A stretch of 64,000 nucleotides of DNA from Brachypterus glaber (taxonomy: Eukaryota; Arthropoda; Insecta; Coleoptera; Kateretidae), in the NCBI GenBank assembly GCA_958510825.1, contig OY294051.1, positions 33,852,393 to 33,916,392 on the forward strand, given 5' to 3'. Both the position numbers and the translations under genes were made by a program. The first letter of the stretch is position 1. Each line of letters begins with the position of its first letter. Positions 1 to 13,405 of the stretch are shown here, in pieces. The notes beneath the pieces were generated by a model that searched no databases, was not told the DNA's origin, and saw only the letters and a program-made list of their open reading frames with translations.

Positions 1-96
1 TGCAGTTTCAATGTTCTTTGTAACTACAAGTTTCTGGGATTTTTTGTAAATCACTAAAACCAAATTGTTTAGTCTTAACCCTGACCTACTAAAAAT

Positions 97-197
97 ACGG
101 GTATAGGCGGGTATAAATATTGCACAAACCAAGCGAATAAAGATGATCTGATTTCATCTGGTTTGTACAATATTTTATACAACATACCCATACCCGT
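97..197. repeat. Short inverted repeat (hairpin, MITE-like)
   Basis: Left arm ACGGGTATAGGC...CAAACCA (97-131) pairs imperfectly with right arm TGGTTTGTAC...CATACCCGT (159-197), leaving a short loop. Non-coding. Confidence 0.75.
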
Positions 198-1061
198 CTT
201 TCTCACCAGGGTGACCATGGTCGACTCTTTTTACTTACATAATTTCATTTACAACATTATTACATTAATCTTAAAATTAGAACAACAAAACTAGCCCATA
301 TTCTTAATATGCACCACAAAAACTACTTTAATATCTGATCCCGTTTCTGTTTTTTAATATTTGTGTAAGTTTTGAAGCAGGCCTCCCCATTTAGTATAAG
401 ACACCTTTGTATATTCGATTGAAATCATTTTAATACTTATGTAGTCGGGGCATCCTTGTACCGGTCCATTGAATATAAGTTAAAATATACTGTATTGTCT
501 CATAAGGAAATAGTCTTAGAATGACCGTTATAGTAAACTAAATAAAGTGTTTTTTTAAGAAAAAATCAACAAAAAAAACAACTATAAATCCATAGCTTTC
601 TCTCATGACAACACCATTTAAGTCTTTCCTAAGATTGATTTTGATCTATTTTTAAAATATATAGTAGAAGAATCTTGAATAAAATCAAGGCAGGTTGAAG
701 CCGCATACACATAGAAAAATGATTACTAAAAACAAGTATGTTATATTCTATGTACAAAAGCATGTTAATTAATGTTTTAGTTTATTGAAGTTGACTACGC
801 ATCTGACAGGCCAACCTTAATCACGAAAAAGTGCTTGGTTTGAATAATAAATTTTCTTGTATTGAGTTTTAAAAAAACTTAAATTTAATATGGCAAGTAG
901 ATATTTATACTAAGTATTTAAAATACTAAAAATAATAAAAACAGTACTAATACTAATTTCTTGGAAATAAGTACTAATGAACTTAAAATTAATTATGGTT
1001 ACTTTTCAAATAAGTTAAAAAAATATAACAAGTATTTTTAAACTTATTGCAGTATTTAACA
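198..1061. other. No recognisable feature
   Basis: AT-rich sequence with stops in all frames and no repeat pair or hairpin that I could identify. Confidence 0.6.
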
Positions 1062-1308
1062 TACAGACAGAAAAATATTGTCTTAGATCAAGAATATTGT
1101 GATTTGTATATAAGGAAGAGAATATATTCTTATTTTATGCATGCCATATTCTTATCCTTTGATATTTGAGAATATATGCTCCTTTTAAGCATACCACATT
1201 CTTATCCCTTCATATTTAAATCAAAATTTTACTTTAAAGGAGTATATATTTTCTTCGTTATATCCAAATCACACATTCTTGATTTATGACAATATTTTTT
1301 TCTGTGTA
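1062..1308. mobile_element. MITE with about 65-bp terminal inverted repeats
   Basis: Left arm (1062-1128) contains ACAGACAGAAAAATATTG and CAAGAATATTGTGATTTG. The right arm (1240-1308) is its imperfect complement, with CAAATCACACATTCTTG and CAATATTTTTTTCTGTGT. The interior holds two related CATATTCTTATCC-type words. Too short to code. Confidence 0.75.
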
Positions 1309-2695
1309 GGTGTCACAAAAACTTCATATTAATATTTTTTTTTCTGCGCCCATAGATATTAAATAAAAACTACTTCTCAGATGTACCACTTTTGTGTGTT
1401 TTTGTCTTAGAATTAAGTCTACTATATGCTGACAAAATTTGAATATAACGATACGGAACACCCTGTTTAGTAAGACAAGGATGGTGATGAAAGTGAGAAA
1501 GATAGAGATTGAACGGATTAGAAAAACTAAATGATCCTAAACGAGATCATAGATTTTGCATCGTTTATATCAGTGGACAGTGTAACATCGTCCAGTTTTC
1601 TCTTTCATTAGAAAATGCGAGCAGAAACAGAGTTGGATTAAGGAAAAAAAATGTAAAAATATTATAGAAAAAAAAATAAATAAAATTAGGATAAACTGTA
1701 CCATTAGGTGAACTCTACTGTATAGTACACAAAAGTTAAACGTGAACATAATTTAAACAAAAACAAATGTGTTTATATTGTTGACTTAAGAACTTAGAGT
1801 CCATCTGAAGAATCAAATATCACTTAGGTTGTAAACATTTTAGAGAAATAAAAGAAAAGGCTATGGATATGGTGAGATGTAGAGCTGTCTCTAACCATTT
1901 TTGGGACTGAGAACTAAGACAAAAAAAGATTAAAACAGATTAAAACATTTTATTTGAAAAATAAAACTTGCTATTGCATTAGTCGCGTGGTCCCTAATTG
2001 AAGGTTATAAATACTAAAGGGTGTATGTGCCAAAACTATCAAATCGATCAAATCTTTATAATATAATTGCGTATAATACTAGGACCCTTTATAGGTCTAT
2101 AATTAAAGACTTATAATATAATTCAAAATATCTAAGTTTTACACATAGATCCTTTAGAACTTTAACTCTAAATAAAGACCATTGCACTAACTAAAATAGG
2201 CGAGACTAATGAAGGGTTAATATAATTTTTTCATCCTTATTTTCCTCTTTCGTTTTTTCTTCTGTTACCCCTTCTCGTTTCCTTTTTCCATCTTACAATT
2301 ATTAATTTTTAATTAATTTTCGTTTAGTCCGGGCCTGTATCGAGATGGCTTTGCGTATGAAAGTAGATCGGCCACGCACATTACTTCAATTCTTCCTTAT
2401 AGAGCGTTTTGATCACTCCGTGATTTTATATAGCTAATAAGATACTTATATTGATAAGAAAGTATCTGTTTGAATTTAAAATTTGCTAGAGTAATTCTTG
2501 TACCATATAACGTTAATTGGATAAAATATATAGGGGAATGCAAAAATTAAATTACAAAAAATTAATCTGTAATTTTTAAGCTATGGAATAAGCGGACAAT
2601 TATGAAGAAGTATGGAATACGGCCACAGATATCAAAACTTTCACACTGAAAATTTTTACGATATTAAATATTTACCGATTTTGAACATGTTATGG
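1309..2695. other. No recognisable feature
   Basis: AT-rich, no open frame of note, no clear repeat found. Confidence 0.55.
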
Positions 2696-2990
2696 TAGTT
2701 TTAATACTAAATGTTATTTGTAAATACATATTTTTTAATTATATCGCAACGTTTGGTATTTAGTACTTTACTTGTAATATTTAATACTACGGTTTACGTA
2801 TTGTATACAATATTTTATCATATAAATACAACACAACGTGCTGGCCTATTTGAAACCCCAAGCAACGTGTGTTTATTAATACTATGTTGTAGTAAAAACT
2901 ACTGTAACATTAGGTAAAATATATCACAGTTATAGTAAAGTATACTTCTTTTGTGTTATTGATCTTATTAAAGTATGTTTTAATATTTAG
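2696..2990. repeat. Dispersed repeat R1, copy 1
   Basis: About 290 bases are shared in direct orientation with 5967-6285. Examples are TTTAATACT(A/G)AATGTTA, TTTAGTACTTTACTTG against TTTAATACTTTACTTG, and matching ends at TAAAGTATGTT. Indels separate the copies. It includes a chance 68-codon frame (2711-2917) that is not conserved in the other copy. Confidence 0.75.
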
Positions 2991-3685
2991 TTAAATTAAC
3001 AATCAGTAAATAATACCAAAATTTTGATTAGTAATAATTCAGAGAAAAGTAATAAAATAGGAACCGATTATTTTCTCAGTGTATATTGGAACCCCTAGCA
3101 ACGTTCTTCTGTTATTTTTACGGTTACTGTATTCAATAACTGAAGTTGAAATGGGTTCCAAATATGCAAAATCACTGTATTTAATTTAACAAATTCTCAG
3201 TGGTTGAAAATATTAGGAGACCGATTTAGCTTACCACTTAGTGGTTACCACTAAGATTTTAAATACTTTTAATTAATTGTAAAAATCTAACTTTCTTTGG
3301 TATAAGATATATTTGTTCAATTTTAGTTAAAATGAAAGTCAAAATTTCGAATAATTTCTTAAGATTCTTTGGATTCTAAAAAAGTTTCATATATTTTTCG
3401 ATATATTATTTTATTCCTTTCATCATATCTGGACTTTAGGTAAAAACGAGTAAATTAACAGTTAAATTTAATTTTTTATGAATTGTTAGCAACTAAATGA
3501 CATGTTTTAGTACCTTTTAGTTGTTGTAGACTTCAAAAAAAGGATTTATCAAAGAAAATTAATTTTATTTTTTTTAGTCGTTTGAAAAAAAAAATCCAGT
3601 AATAAAAAAAACTAGTGAAATCTGCCTACTCTAAAGTAACAAAACTCTGACTTAAAATCTGACTTAATCTTACTTAATTTAATAT

Positions 3686-3762
3686 TTTATCCACGGCCGT
3701 GATTAATGGGTCACGGGTCTGTAAAAATAAACCGTTTAAAATTTAAAACGACCGTGGATAAA
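3686..3762. repeat. Inverted repeat with TTTATCCACGG ends
   Basis: TTTATCCACGG at 3686-3696 pairs with CCGTGGATAAA at 3752-3762. A second inverted repeat follows directly at 3776-3880. Confidence 0.6.
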
Positions 3763-3775
3763 GTATAGAATTCTA

Positions 3776-3880
3776 CTCGCGTATAATAGCTATTAATCAT
3801 TCGGGTGATTAGGTCACTCGCCTTTCTGCTCGTGTCCCAAAATTCACTCTCATTGATTAATAGCAATTATTATATGCTCG
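3776..3880. repeat. Inverted repeat around ATTAATCA
   Basis: Left arm CTCGCGTATAATAGC and TATTAATCAT (3776-3800) pairs imperfectly with the right arm TTGATTAATAGCAA and TATATGCTCG (3852-3880). Confidence 0.6.
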
Positions 3881-4541
3881 TTGAATAATATAATATTTTG
3901 TTTCTAGAAGTAATTTTCCAAAAAAATTTATATAATATTAGTTCTTCTACAAAAAAATAAAGGTTCGATTTCCTACTATTCTTATTGGAATACCTGGTAT
4001 AAAGCATCCATCCTATAGAGATATATCTGGCAAAAAAATGCAACAGTACTAATGGATTTAAAATGATAATCAGATGAATAAACGCTCTTTTAGTTTGCAA
4101 CTAATTTGTCACTGAGTAAATGGTTATATCATTTTTTGCAAGACAAGATGTAAAAGTTTTATTTGGAAGAGAAAATCACAGCAAGCGATTTTTTTTTAGT
4201 TCAACAAGCCTTTAAATCTTTTTAATTAGGTGCAATAATATAATGTACATAATTATATAAGGAAAATTTGAATTTTTATACAGGGAGGCATAAGCCAATA
4301 ATATTGGTTTAAATAATTAATAAGTTTTTTATTTACAAATAAATTATATATTTTTAAAATGCAAGAAAAAATATATAATATAATTTAATAGAACAAGAAA
4401 AGAAAAACTTTATATTTACAAATAAATTTAATATTTTTTTCTCTGAAAAGTAAAACATATAATTTTAATTTATTTTTCACACTGGTTGTGGAAAATTATG
4501 TCCTTTTAGACCGTCATTTTGGGCTTTACAAGGACGGGCTG

Positions 4542-4848
4542 TGATACATCATTTTAAGCTTATAAAATTCTCTATTCGTCTATATATTTTTTTATTTTTT
4601 TGGGACAATTTTGGGCAGTTTAAAATAGGGTAAAAAATTGGAATTTTCGTCAAAATTTCTTTAAAAAAATTAAACAATACATCAATTACACTTTTAAACT
4701 AATTTTGAATTATATAAATAACATTTTACACAAAAAGTCTTTCAAAATCGCATTTTTTAGCAAAAAAACTTATAAAATTAAAACCTTTAAAAAAATAAAA
4801 ATAAAATAGTCAAATAGAGAATTTTATAAGCTCTAAAATGATGTATCA
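4542..4848. mobile_element. MITE with 36-bp terminal inverted repeats
   Basis: TGATACATCATTTTAAGC continuing to CTCTATT (4542-4577) is matched by the near-perfect complement at 4813-4848. The interior is about 235 bases of T/A-rich non-coding DNA. Confidence 0.8.
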
Positions 4849-5058
4849 GACGATCCCATTTCCATTTGAAAAGATGTCCTCCTTACCCCTCCATTGTGCC
4901 CCCTAATCATATCACTAAAAAATTATATGGGTTATGTTATTTAAGTGTCTTAAATTTCAAGTTGACATCTTAAGCCGTTCAAAAGTTAAAGGGGGTCGGA
5001 CTTTTCTGTATGCGTTAAAACTATTCATCCAAGGATATATTTATTATCTTTTTCTATA

Positions 5059-5475
5059 TTTCGACTCTTATAAGCTCATAATCACAACATTTTGCATGTT
5101 CTTATAGGCAAATAAGAGGTCTCTACTTTTTTTCTTTTGGGTTGGCAACAGACAAAAGCCTATCGATTGACGTTTTCCTTGTAAATGTTAATGTCACTTT
5201 AAAGTTTAATTTTCTACAAAATTTTGTGTGTAGGTTATTTTTTACCGTATTAAAATTGTGGCTTGGTTAATTGCAGTGAAAAACACATGACTATAAAATA
5301 TATAAAAATAATATTTGTTCTTAGAATTTTAAACATGGCGAAAACTGTAATGCCAACCCGAAACAAAAATCCCTAAATCAGTCATCAATTTAAATGTAAG
5401 TTTTTTAAAATTTTAGAGCAAAATAGAAAAAAGTTGTATAAAGCACTCATTTCATAGCACGTTTTTAGCTCACTA
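5059..5475. repeat. Dispersed repeat R2, copy 1
   Basis: About 420 bases alignable in direct orientation with 22245-22696. Shared words include TTATAAGCTCATAATCAC, AAAATTGTGGCTTGGTTA, CATGGCGAAAA and ATAAAGCACTC. Short pieces of the same family also occur at about 39190-39285. Confidence 0.8.
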
Positions 5476-5966
5476 GTACTTTAATATACTAATTTGAGAC
5501 CTTGTTATAAATTAATTATAGTGTGATTGTCGCTCTACCTTGAAGTACCACGATGCCCCAGTCTCTCTAATATATAAGACTGAAGAGAAATTCTTCTTAT
5601 CTAAAAAATATAACAATTAGGCAGTAGTTTAATTAAGGCAGAATGCCGTTTGAAACCTTACATAGTAAAACTACTTGGCATTTTTTAAATTGTTTAGGAG
5701 CAAATTGTGTATCTGTAGCCGTTAATAGAAAATGTTATCTATTATTTTTAATTGTTTAATTAAGTTTCAACATTTCTGCTAATTGAAATCTTTTGTGTAC
5801 AATAATTACTTTTTAAACTAATTATATAAAACGCGGATGCGTTTTAAATCTAGGACCTTTAAACTTAAATATATATACAGGGTGATTCACCCAAGACAAA
5901 TCAACCGTTGTTTGGCTCATAGAAAACTTTGGTTAGACACCCTTATACTGCACTCAGAAAATTTCA

Positions 5967-6285
5967 TTCTATTTTTAATACTGAATGTTATTTGTTAATA
6001 TATATTTTTTATCTATATCGCCACCATTGGTATTTAATACTTTACTTGTGATATTAAATACTGCAACGTGTGTATTGTATACAAAATGTTGTCATACTAA
6101 CATAGAGACCGTGCTGGTACATTTAAATCCCCACCCAACATGTGTTTATTATTCCTAGCATGTTATAGTAAAAATTACTGAAATATTTGGTAAAGCATAT
6201 CACACTTATAGTATGGTATACTTTGAGTTGTTGTTAAGTTGTATTACTGATCTAGTTTAAAGTATGTTATAGTATTTAAAAAAAT
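5967..6285. repeat. Dispersed repeat R1, copy 2
   Basis: Direct, diverged copy of 2696-2990, starting TTTTAATACTGAATGTTA and ending near TAAAGTATGTTATAG. Confidence 0.75.
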
Positions 6286-6521
6286 AATGTACGTTAATAG
6301 TAAATTACAAACACAAAAATAAAGAATTACTGGTTTTTCCTGGAAAAATCACACACTGGGGTAAAATAATTTTTCCAAATTTTGGCGAAGGCGAAGTCCA
6401 AACGAAATTCAATTTTTTTATAAAAATAATAATAAAATTATCAAAATCTGAAAACCCCGCAGATCAGATTTTCGCGAGGAAGCAAGTGGGGTGGAACCGT
6501 ATAATTTTAAATTTATTGAAC

Positions 6522-7638
6522 AATTGAGGCGTATAGTGCAAGAGTGGCCCATCTCACTTTATGGAAATATCGAGATAATGGCTATTTAAATTTCACTGCT
6601 TTTTTAATCTTTGATCTAGGACGCATTATTTTATTTAAAAATTTTTCTGCTAGGGTTTCTAGACTCAACCAACATTAAGGTAATGTATAAAAAACAAATT
6701 TATTTTACTTTCTTTACTTTCTCAGAGAAAAAAATTGGTGGGTCACTATACATTGTGTTCATTTTGGGCCACTATTGCATTACGAACGAGATCTGACCTT
6801 CAATGACACGTTTTTTTTTTTTTTGAGTAGATATAACCTCACATTTTACTTTGAAATTTTAATTATTTTTACATGTGAAAGAAATTTTCGTTATTTAATA
6901 ACAGAATATTCAAAAAAAACAATAATTATGCTACGGAATAGTTAAATAAACCTTTTCTTACTGTTCTTGGAGTAATGTGTAAACATTGTTCAAGTACCTA
7001 AATTGATTTCAGTTCCTATGATCTCAAAGTTTAAGGTAAGTTGTAATTATTTTTTATTAATAAAGCAAAATGTACAAAATTGGTAACATAACGCTCCTGC
7101 ATTTGTGCAGAAAATGATTTGTTTTGGGGCGAAGAATAACTTTCTCGATAAAACAAATTTTGGCTTTTTAAAGAATCTTTCTAAAAATATCTTTATAAAT
7201 CCTTAGTAAAACTTGCCTTGTTAGCTTTTTTAAGAATAAAATTGAAATTTTTAATGATGCAGTTGACTTTTTCAACATCCCCAATAATATAACCCAGCGA
7301 ACACCACTATCAACCCATTAGGGAACATTCAAGTATCACGTAACGTAGGGGGGGAGGGCGATTTGTTTAAAACGTTTCGCTGCGTTTGGACGTTTTTATG
7401 ACTGTCAAGATATGTTTGACTGATAGCCTATACCTGTGGGCCACTCTTGCACTAATAAAAGCGATAATTTTAATAATGCAATAGTGCTTTAAAGGCTTGT
7501 ATCGTGCCAAAAAGAAAACCCTCCCCTCTGTTATGAGGGTGGAATGTAATGAAAGATAAAGATGTCCTTATTACATTTATAAAAAACGCAAATCCCAAAA
7601 AACACATATGGGCCACTCTTGCACTATACGCCTCAATT
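6522..7638. mobile_element. 1117-bp DNA transposon derivative, perfect 31-bp TIRs
   Basis: AATTGAGGCGTATAGTGCAA... (6522-6552) is the exact complement of 7608-7638. The terminal word GGGCCACTCTTGCACTA also recurs inside at 7438-7454, and a variant (GGGCCACTATTGCA) at 6765-6779. Such reiterated subterminal words resemble transposase-binding sites. No transposase frame is visible, so it is non-autonomous. If the palindromic AATT at each end is target duplication, the TIR would be 27 bp. Confidence 0.88.
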
Positions 7639-8626
7639 AAGACTATTACATTGCACTTGATATATAAAATTATAGTAATAACTATAATTAACAGCCTGTA
7701 AAATATTATTACTATAAAAAAACTATAATAATTATGTTTACACAAAATTCTATAATTTGTTTTCTTTAAACTTTAAAGACCAAATAGTAATTTTAACCAT
7801 TATATACCATCATGGTTTTATCATGGTAATAATAATTACATTTTATATTTTAAGGTAGACTGTATTATTATGTAAGTTTATCTTAATTTAAACATCTTAA
7901 TTCTTGATTGTCTGACAGGTCAGCACAAAATATCAAAATGTAACCTGAAATATTTTTCCGCACACGAAAAAGTACAATAAAACTTTTATTAAAAGCATTT
8001 AGGTATAAAAAATATACAGTAACCAATCGTAAATATAGTTTAGCATTTATTGTATATCTAGACATAACCCATATTTTTACTTTTATATTTTAGAATTCTA
8101 AAATTAAAAGTATTGAAATACACATTTTTCTTCAAGCGTACTAAAATGTTCATATTTTATAACTGAACACACTAGTTAGAATTGATCTATTTTTTTACAG
8201 TAAAAAAATGAGTTCATTGTTATACGCCGTAAAAAAAAAGTTAGTTATCAAAACCACCACTGGCGGCAGCACTCTTTGACTTTGATGACAGCCATACTTC
8301 AAACTTGTGTGTTTATTATGTAAACAGGTGGTTGACTCGAGATTCTGTGCAAAAACCTTGATTAAAAATGATTGAAGAAGAATATATGGTTTATACACCT
8401 ACAAATCTCTCCGAAATTGCAAATGCTACATTAGACAAGTTACCATCGAAATCGCAAAAAGTGTACTACTTAGCCTACGAAGAAAATTTTTAATGAGATA
8501 AGTAAGGTTTAAGTTTATTTCGAAAGGGTTTTATTGGCTAATTTCAATAAAATAAACATACTTTATCACTGAATAAATTAAATTCAAAAATTAATATTTA
8601 AAAAAATATATATAGGATACTTGAAG

Positions 8627-8757
8627 AAAAAATAGTATGTTTCACTCAGAGGAAAAGTGCTTTTTTTTACTCGTCTGTAGTTTCCGTAGTAAATTCTACA
8701 GACTAGTAAAAAAAAGCTTCACTTTTCCTCTTAGTAAAACAATATACTATTTTTTTA
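8627..8757. repeat. Long hairpin with arms of about 55-60 bases
   Basis: Left arm (8627-8680) runs through AGAGGAAAAGTGC and ends TCGTCTGTAG. The right arm (8696-8757) begins CTACAGACTAGT, runs through CACTTTTCCTC and ends ACTATTTTTT. The loop is about 15 bases. Confidence 0.85.
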
Positions 8758-9534
8758 TGGTGGGTTTATGTTAGTTTTTTGGCAGTTTTGGTATTTTTGA
8801 AGCTTATAGGGAAGATTTAACCCCCATTCAAACAGGGAAAATTCATTTCTGACGAAAAATGCTAATACTTATGTAAAACCAATCTAGAACCCTTAAAAGT
8901 TTAGACTTTTATTTTATTTATAAAAATACGCATGCGCATACTTTGATTATTTAAAAACGAAACCCATATAGTATCACTCGATTATACTTTAGTCTATCTG
9001 TCGGTCTGTCAGCCTGCTTGTCACACTGTCACAGCCAGCTACAGCCATTTACCTCAGAATGGAATCTGAACAGGTAAACAAGTAGATTGTCTTAGCAACA
9101 ATCTAGCCCAGGATAATTTTTACAATATTTTCTGCCAAAAAGGCAAAAAAAATTAAAAAAACAAGAGAACCCATGAAGTTGTTTATCATAGTAAATTTTC
9201 TGTACAAAAATTTTCCATGATAACTAGGTTACAAGTGAACTTGACCATTTTTTTACAATGCTGTGTCGTGTAGATGACAAAATATTGATTAATTTGAAGA
9301 ATTTCAGACAAAATTCACGATACAAATGCCCATATATAGTACAGCTTGGTACACAGTTGGATGGTCGATTATAATTACGGCACAATATTAATTTTGAAAA
9401 GGTCAAGACTTAGGTGTGGCTCTCTTTGCAATGAATATATGTGCACTACTGCCAGAAGAGGGTTCATATTTTCGCTTACAGTTTAAAAGACATAAACAAT
9501 TTCATAAGATCTATCCCTCTAACCATTCCAAAAA

Positions 9535-9667
9535 ATAGTATATTATTTACCAAGTGAGAGAAGAACATTTTTGACCTGCGTCAAATTGCGAGATGAGCGC
9601 GCTAGCGCGAAGCCAGCAAGACGCAGTCTAAAATGTTAAATCTTCACTCACGTGGAAAATATAGTAT
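9535..9667. repeat. Inverted repeat with central CGCGCTAGCGCG palindrome
   Basis: Left arm (ACCAAGTGAGAG... to CCTGCGTC, 9535-9582) pairs imperfectly with the right arm (GACGCAGTC... to CACTCACGTGG, 9620-9667). The centre contains the perfect 12-base palindrome CGCGCTAGCGCG, unusually GC-rich for this region. Confidence 0.75.
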
Positions 9668-12420
9668 TTTTTTCACTACCAGTACAATTAATTAGCTATT
9701 TATTTATTTATTTTTTTTCCTAAGTTTAATGAAAAGGATACTTTCTTTAGTTAATTTTTCTTCAAGTTCTTCCCTCTTCAATACAACTCTGTCTACTGAT
9801 TTTAATGAACCAGAAAACCCCACAGTACCCCACATCTTTGATACAAATTCACCTCATACAAAACACTCAGAAACTTTAACACATAATAATTTAACAGTAA
9901 AAAAGAGAAATAAATATACCAATAACATCAACTGCTCATATAAATATGTCTTGTCGAAATTGTATAATTAACTATAATTTTTATAAGTAGTTTACAAAAT
10001 TACTAATTACTTTTGTTAAATTTTGTTAATAAATATGTTATTTTAAAAAATAAACAATTTTATTTTAAGGTTTTATCAACAAAAGACCAAATTATTTGTG
10101 CTGCGCAAATTTCGCAAGGCTTGGAGAAAGGCATATTCAACCTATAAAAAATTGTCCTTTTACGAGTTGAATATCTAATATCTAATGGATAAGGGATGTA
10201 CCTTTAGTAATCTATGATCTTTATGATAATCTATGGGTTGTATAATCTATGGTTGAAAATGATGGACCAAAGATTTTTACTTTTCGAAGTGTTTTTTGTA
10301 AAACATGTTTTATAGGTACTAATTTAGTTAATATTTTTTTAGCATGCAATAAATAAATTTGGTGGCTAAGACACTTGTAAATAGCAATGTGATTTAATAA
10401 TTATGTGAAACGTCAGATGCCAAAACAGCTGAATAAAAATTCATTATTAACCATGGTGCAATTTCATTATTTTTAGAACCTCTGACGTCATAGGTAGAGA
10501 AATAATATTTCTACCAATGAAAAGAACAGTAATAAGGATGTGCTTTTAGGCTGGTGGTAAAAATAATATTTATGGCTGGATGGGTACCAAACTAGTTTTA
10601 AAATTTGCGGGATATATCTGTCCCATTAATAGAAATCCATAGTCACAATCAGGGCCCTTTTGTGGCGGAAGTATATATAGGGATATGTATACAATTTAAT
10701 CGTCCTCAACTAAAGCGAGCCTGCTATTAATTCACTCGATTTTCATCATTGCATAACACATTCTGCATGTTTTTTAAAGCACTTACATAACCTAAAAGAT
10801 TCATCAATGAACAGTTTCATTAATATCATTAGTTATTGCAAATAGTAGGTAAAATTATTTTAGATATTATCAATGAGATAGTTGATGAGTTTTAGAAAAG
10901 GTTATAACTTATTAAATGATATTATTTTAACCAGTTATCATCAGAAAAGGCTATTTGCATTGAAGAAGAAGAAAATAAAAAAGAAGAAGAATGTTTTTTT
11001 GCAAATTATAGCAAATTGTTAACTTTTTCTTACAAAAAAAAACATGATTCTGTTTGATTAAATTGCTTTTACAGAATATATTTTTTCTACGACTGCTTTA
11101 GAATGTAGGCAAATACACACACTTTTCAAACAGAATGAATCGATTCTAGCTCTAGATACGGTATGAATATTCCGTATCAAGTGTAAGAATGAGCACATCT
11201 TGTTTATAAAAGTAAAGAAAACTGTAGCAAAATTAGCAAAAATATAAATATTTTATCATGAAATATTGAATAATTTAATGCAATTTAAAAATTCCTTTAA
11301 AATTACATAAAGTTCATTAGTTTTTCTTAGTATTTGACCAGTTCTTTATCAATTTAGTTCAAAAAAAAAAAATAAAACTATTGTTAAATATTTAAACCTG
11401 ATATCCGTCACAACAATCTGACATGACCTTCAATTTTTGCATTATAATTTGTAAATATGTGCTAAAATCAAATAAAAATCTTTTTTAACTACTGATTTGA
11501 TAAAATTATTAAATAACATTAATTGCTTTATTTAAAAATATGTGTTTTGTTGCATTTACAATGTCTGGTCACAAAAAACATTGTTTTTAACCTTGTCCGC
11601 AGTTTAAAGCCATAGAGTGTTTTATATTTGCAGTGGAAGAAAAAGTATAGTCTACAACACGTATGGAATAGTCATTTCGCGCTCGCGGGACTTTTTTTTT
11701 CAATGTAATGATTTGAAACTCTTGTTTCATTTCCTAAACTTTTTATAAAAGTGCATATATTTGGTTTTGTACGCGAACTCCTCACATTACATGTGAGGAA
11801 CTCCATTTATGGATGACCCCTATTTCAATATGTTAATTTATATTTATTATAAAATGAATTGCTTAAAGGGTTGCCAGCATATCGGATATAGCATTGAGTT
11901 CCTTATATTGCTAACCTTTTATGTATGTTTAAAATGTAATAACTCCCTAAAGGGGTAAAAGTGAATCCTTATTTCTTTGAACCTTTATTTATCTGTAAGC
12001 ATATTATGTAATTTTTCTCAGAAAAAAATAATACACCCTAGGCCGAAAAAATATTTGACAACATTTTGTTTGATAACAATAAAGTAGAAGTATTTTAAAT
12101 AGAAATGAAGAACTATTTAATAAAACCCCAAAAATTCTATTTTTTTATACGTACCATATAATTTAATATTGTGACATTGACATCATGTCAGTGTCAGTTA
12201 GATGACATTTATGTTGACTTTAAATAATTATATGTCAAGTTTGTCCCTTCAAATAAGGGTAACAGTTTTAAAATTTTTATTTTGTCATTTTTGATTGACG
12301 TTGATATTCTGTTATATTTTTTTTTTATTTTTTAATGTAAATTTAATTTATTAATATTTTTATCATTTACACTAGTTTTTATATTTAATTATTATATTGT
12401 TTTAATAAATTAGCCCTGAG
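9668..12420. other. No gene; minor short repeats only
   Basis: AT-rich DNA. The 80-codon frame at 9729-9971 has no recognisable domain. AATCTATG occurs three times near 10210-10260. A small GAA-rich run lies near 10960, and a small hairpin (CCTCACAT/ATGTGAGG) near 11783. Nothing else was identified. Confidence 0.5.
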
Positions 12421-12455
12421 GAAGCCCCAACAATAAAGAACGAAACGTTGGCTTC
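12421..12455. other. CTGAGGA...CGAAACG motif (hammerhead-like remnant?)
   Basis: CCCTGAGGAAGCCCC is followed after about 15 bases by GAACGAAACGTTGGC, with GAAGCCCCAAC and GTTGGCTTC able to pair. CTGANGA followed by GAAAC resembles the core of small hammerhead ribozymes carried by some retroelements, but stem II is not convincing. It is probably a retroelement terminus. Confidence 0.25.
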
Positions 12456-12989
12456 ATAATTTTGAGTTTTTTTTTACTGTGTTCTTAAAAGCAAGATAAA
12501 AATCAATATAACAAACAAAAACAAACAAACATAAAAACATCTATTTTGTAATTGTCACTACCAACAATCAAAAAAAAAACGATGAGGATTAATTTTTTTC
12601 GAAATTGACATTTTAGCGGCGTCTGTTAGCTTGTAACCTGAAAAATCAACATACAAAACCTAACAGGGGACAAACAATGAGGTCCACTAAAAACTGCTCT
12701 TAAAAATTTGAATTTGAATGTTTACATCTTTGAAATGAATAAAAATGTTGGGTATACATGAAGTTTTTATTCGTGCCTGGATACAACATGGGGTTCTAAT
12801 GAATTTTTGATAGATAAAATTACTCTAATTGTCATTAAAAACTATTTCACCAGTAGTTGGGAAACTTTAAATTTCGGTTTTCTCAACTTTAAAAAAATGG
12901 AACCTCATCGTTTTTTCACTGGACCCCCTTATTTTTAGACTTTATTCTCTTGAGAAGTAAAGTTATTCGATTGATGTAATGTGATTCAA

Positions 12990-13177
12990 TGGAAATACAT
13001 GTAAAATTTATTAGATTTTACATTTAATTTTACAATTTTGCATGTAATTTTACAACTTTACATGTAATTTTACAATTTTATATGCTAATTACGTGTAAAA
13101 TTACATTACATGTAAAATCTAGTAAATTTTACAGAGTTCACTGTAAAAAATTAATATGCTAAATTTACATGGAGAAT
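12990..13177. repeat. ACATGTAA-rich low-complexity stretch
   Basis: Repeated TACATGTAA, TTTTACAATTTT and GTAAAATTAC words in both orientations give many overlapping small palindromes next to the MITE that follows. Confidence 0.6.
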
Positions 13178-13405
13178 GTAATGTGTTGTCATCCAGAGAC
13201 AAGTAAAATTTACGTTATTTTCCTCGTAATTTTACAATTTTATATGACTATTACATCTAAATGAAATGTAATATTTATATAAAATGGTAAAATTACGATT
13301 TTCTATGAATATTACATTTAAATTACATGTAATATTCATAAAAAATTGTAAAATTACATGTAAAATATCGTAAATTTTACTAGTACCTGCATGGCAACAC
13401 ATTAC
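13178..13405. mobile_element. MITE with 37-bp imperfect terminal inverted repeats
   Basis: GTAATGTGTTGTCATCC... continuing to AAATTTACG pairs with CGTAAATTTTACTAG... ending GGCAACACATTAC. About 228 bases, non-coding. The interior repeats the TTACATGTAA theme of the flanking stretch. Confidence 0.75.
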
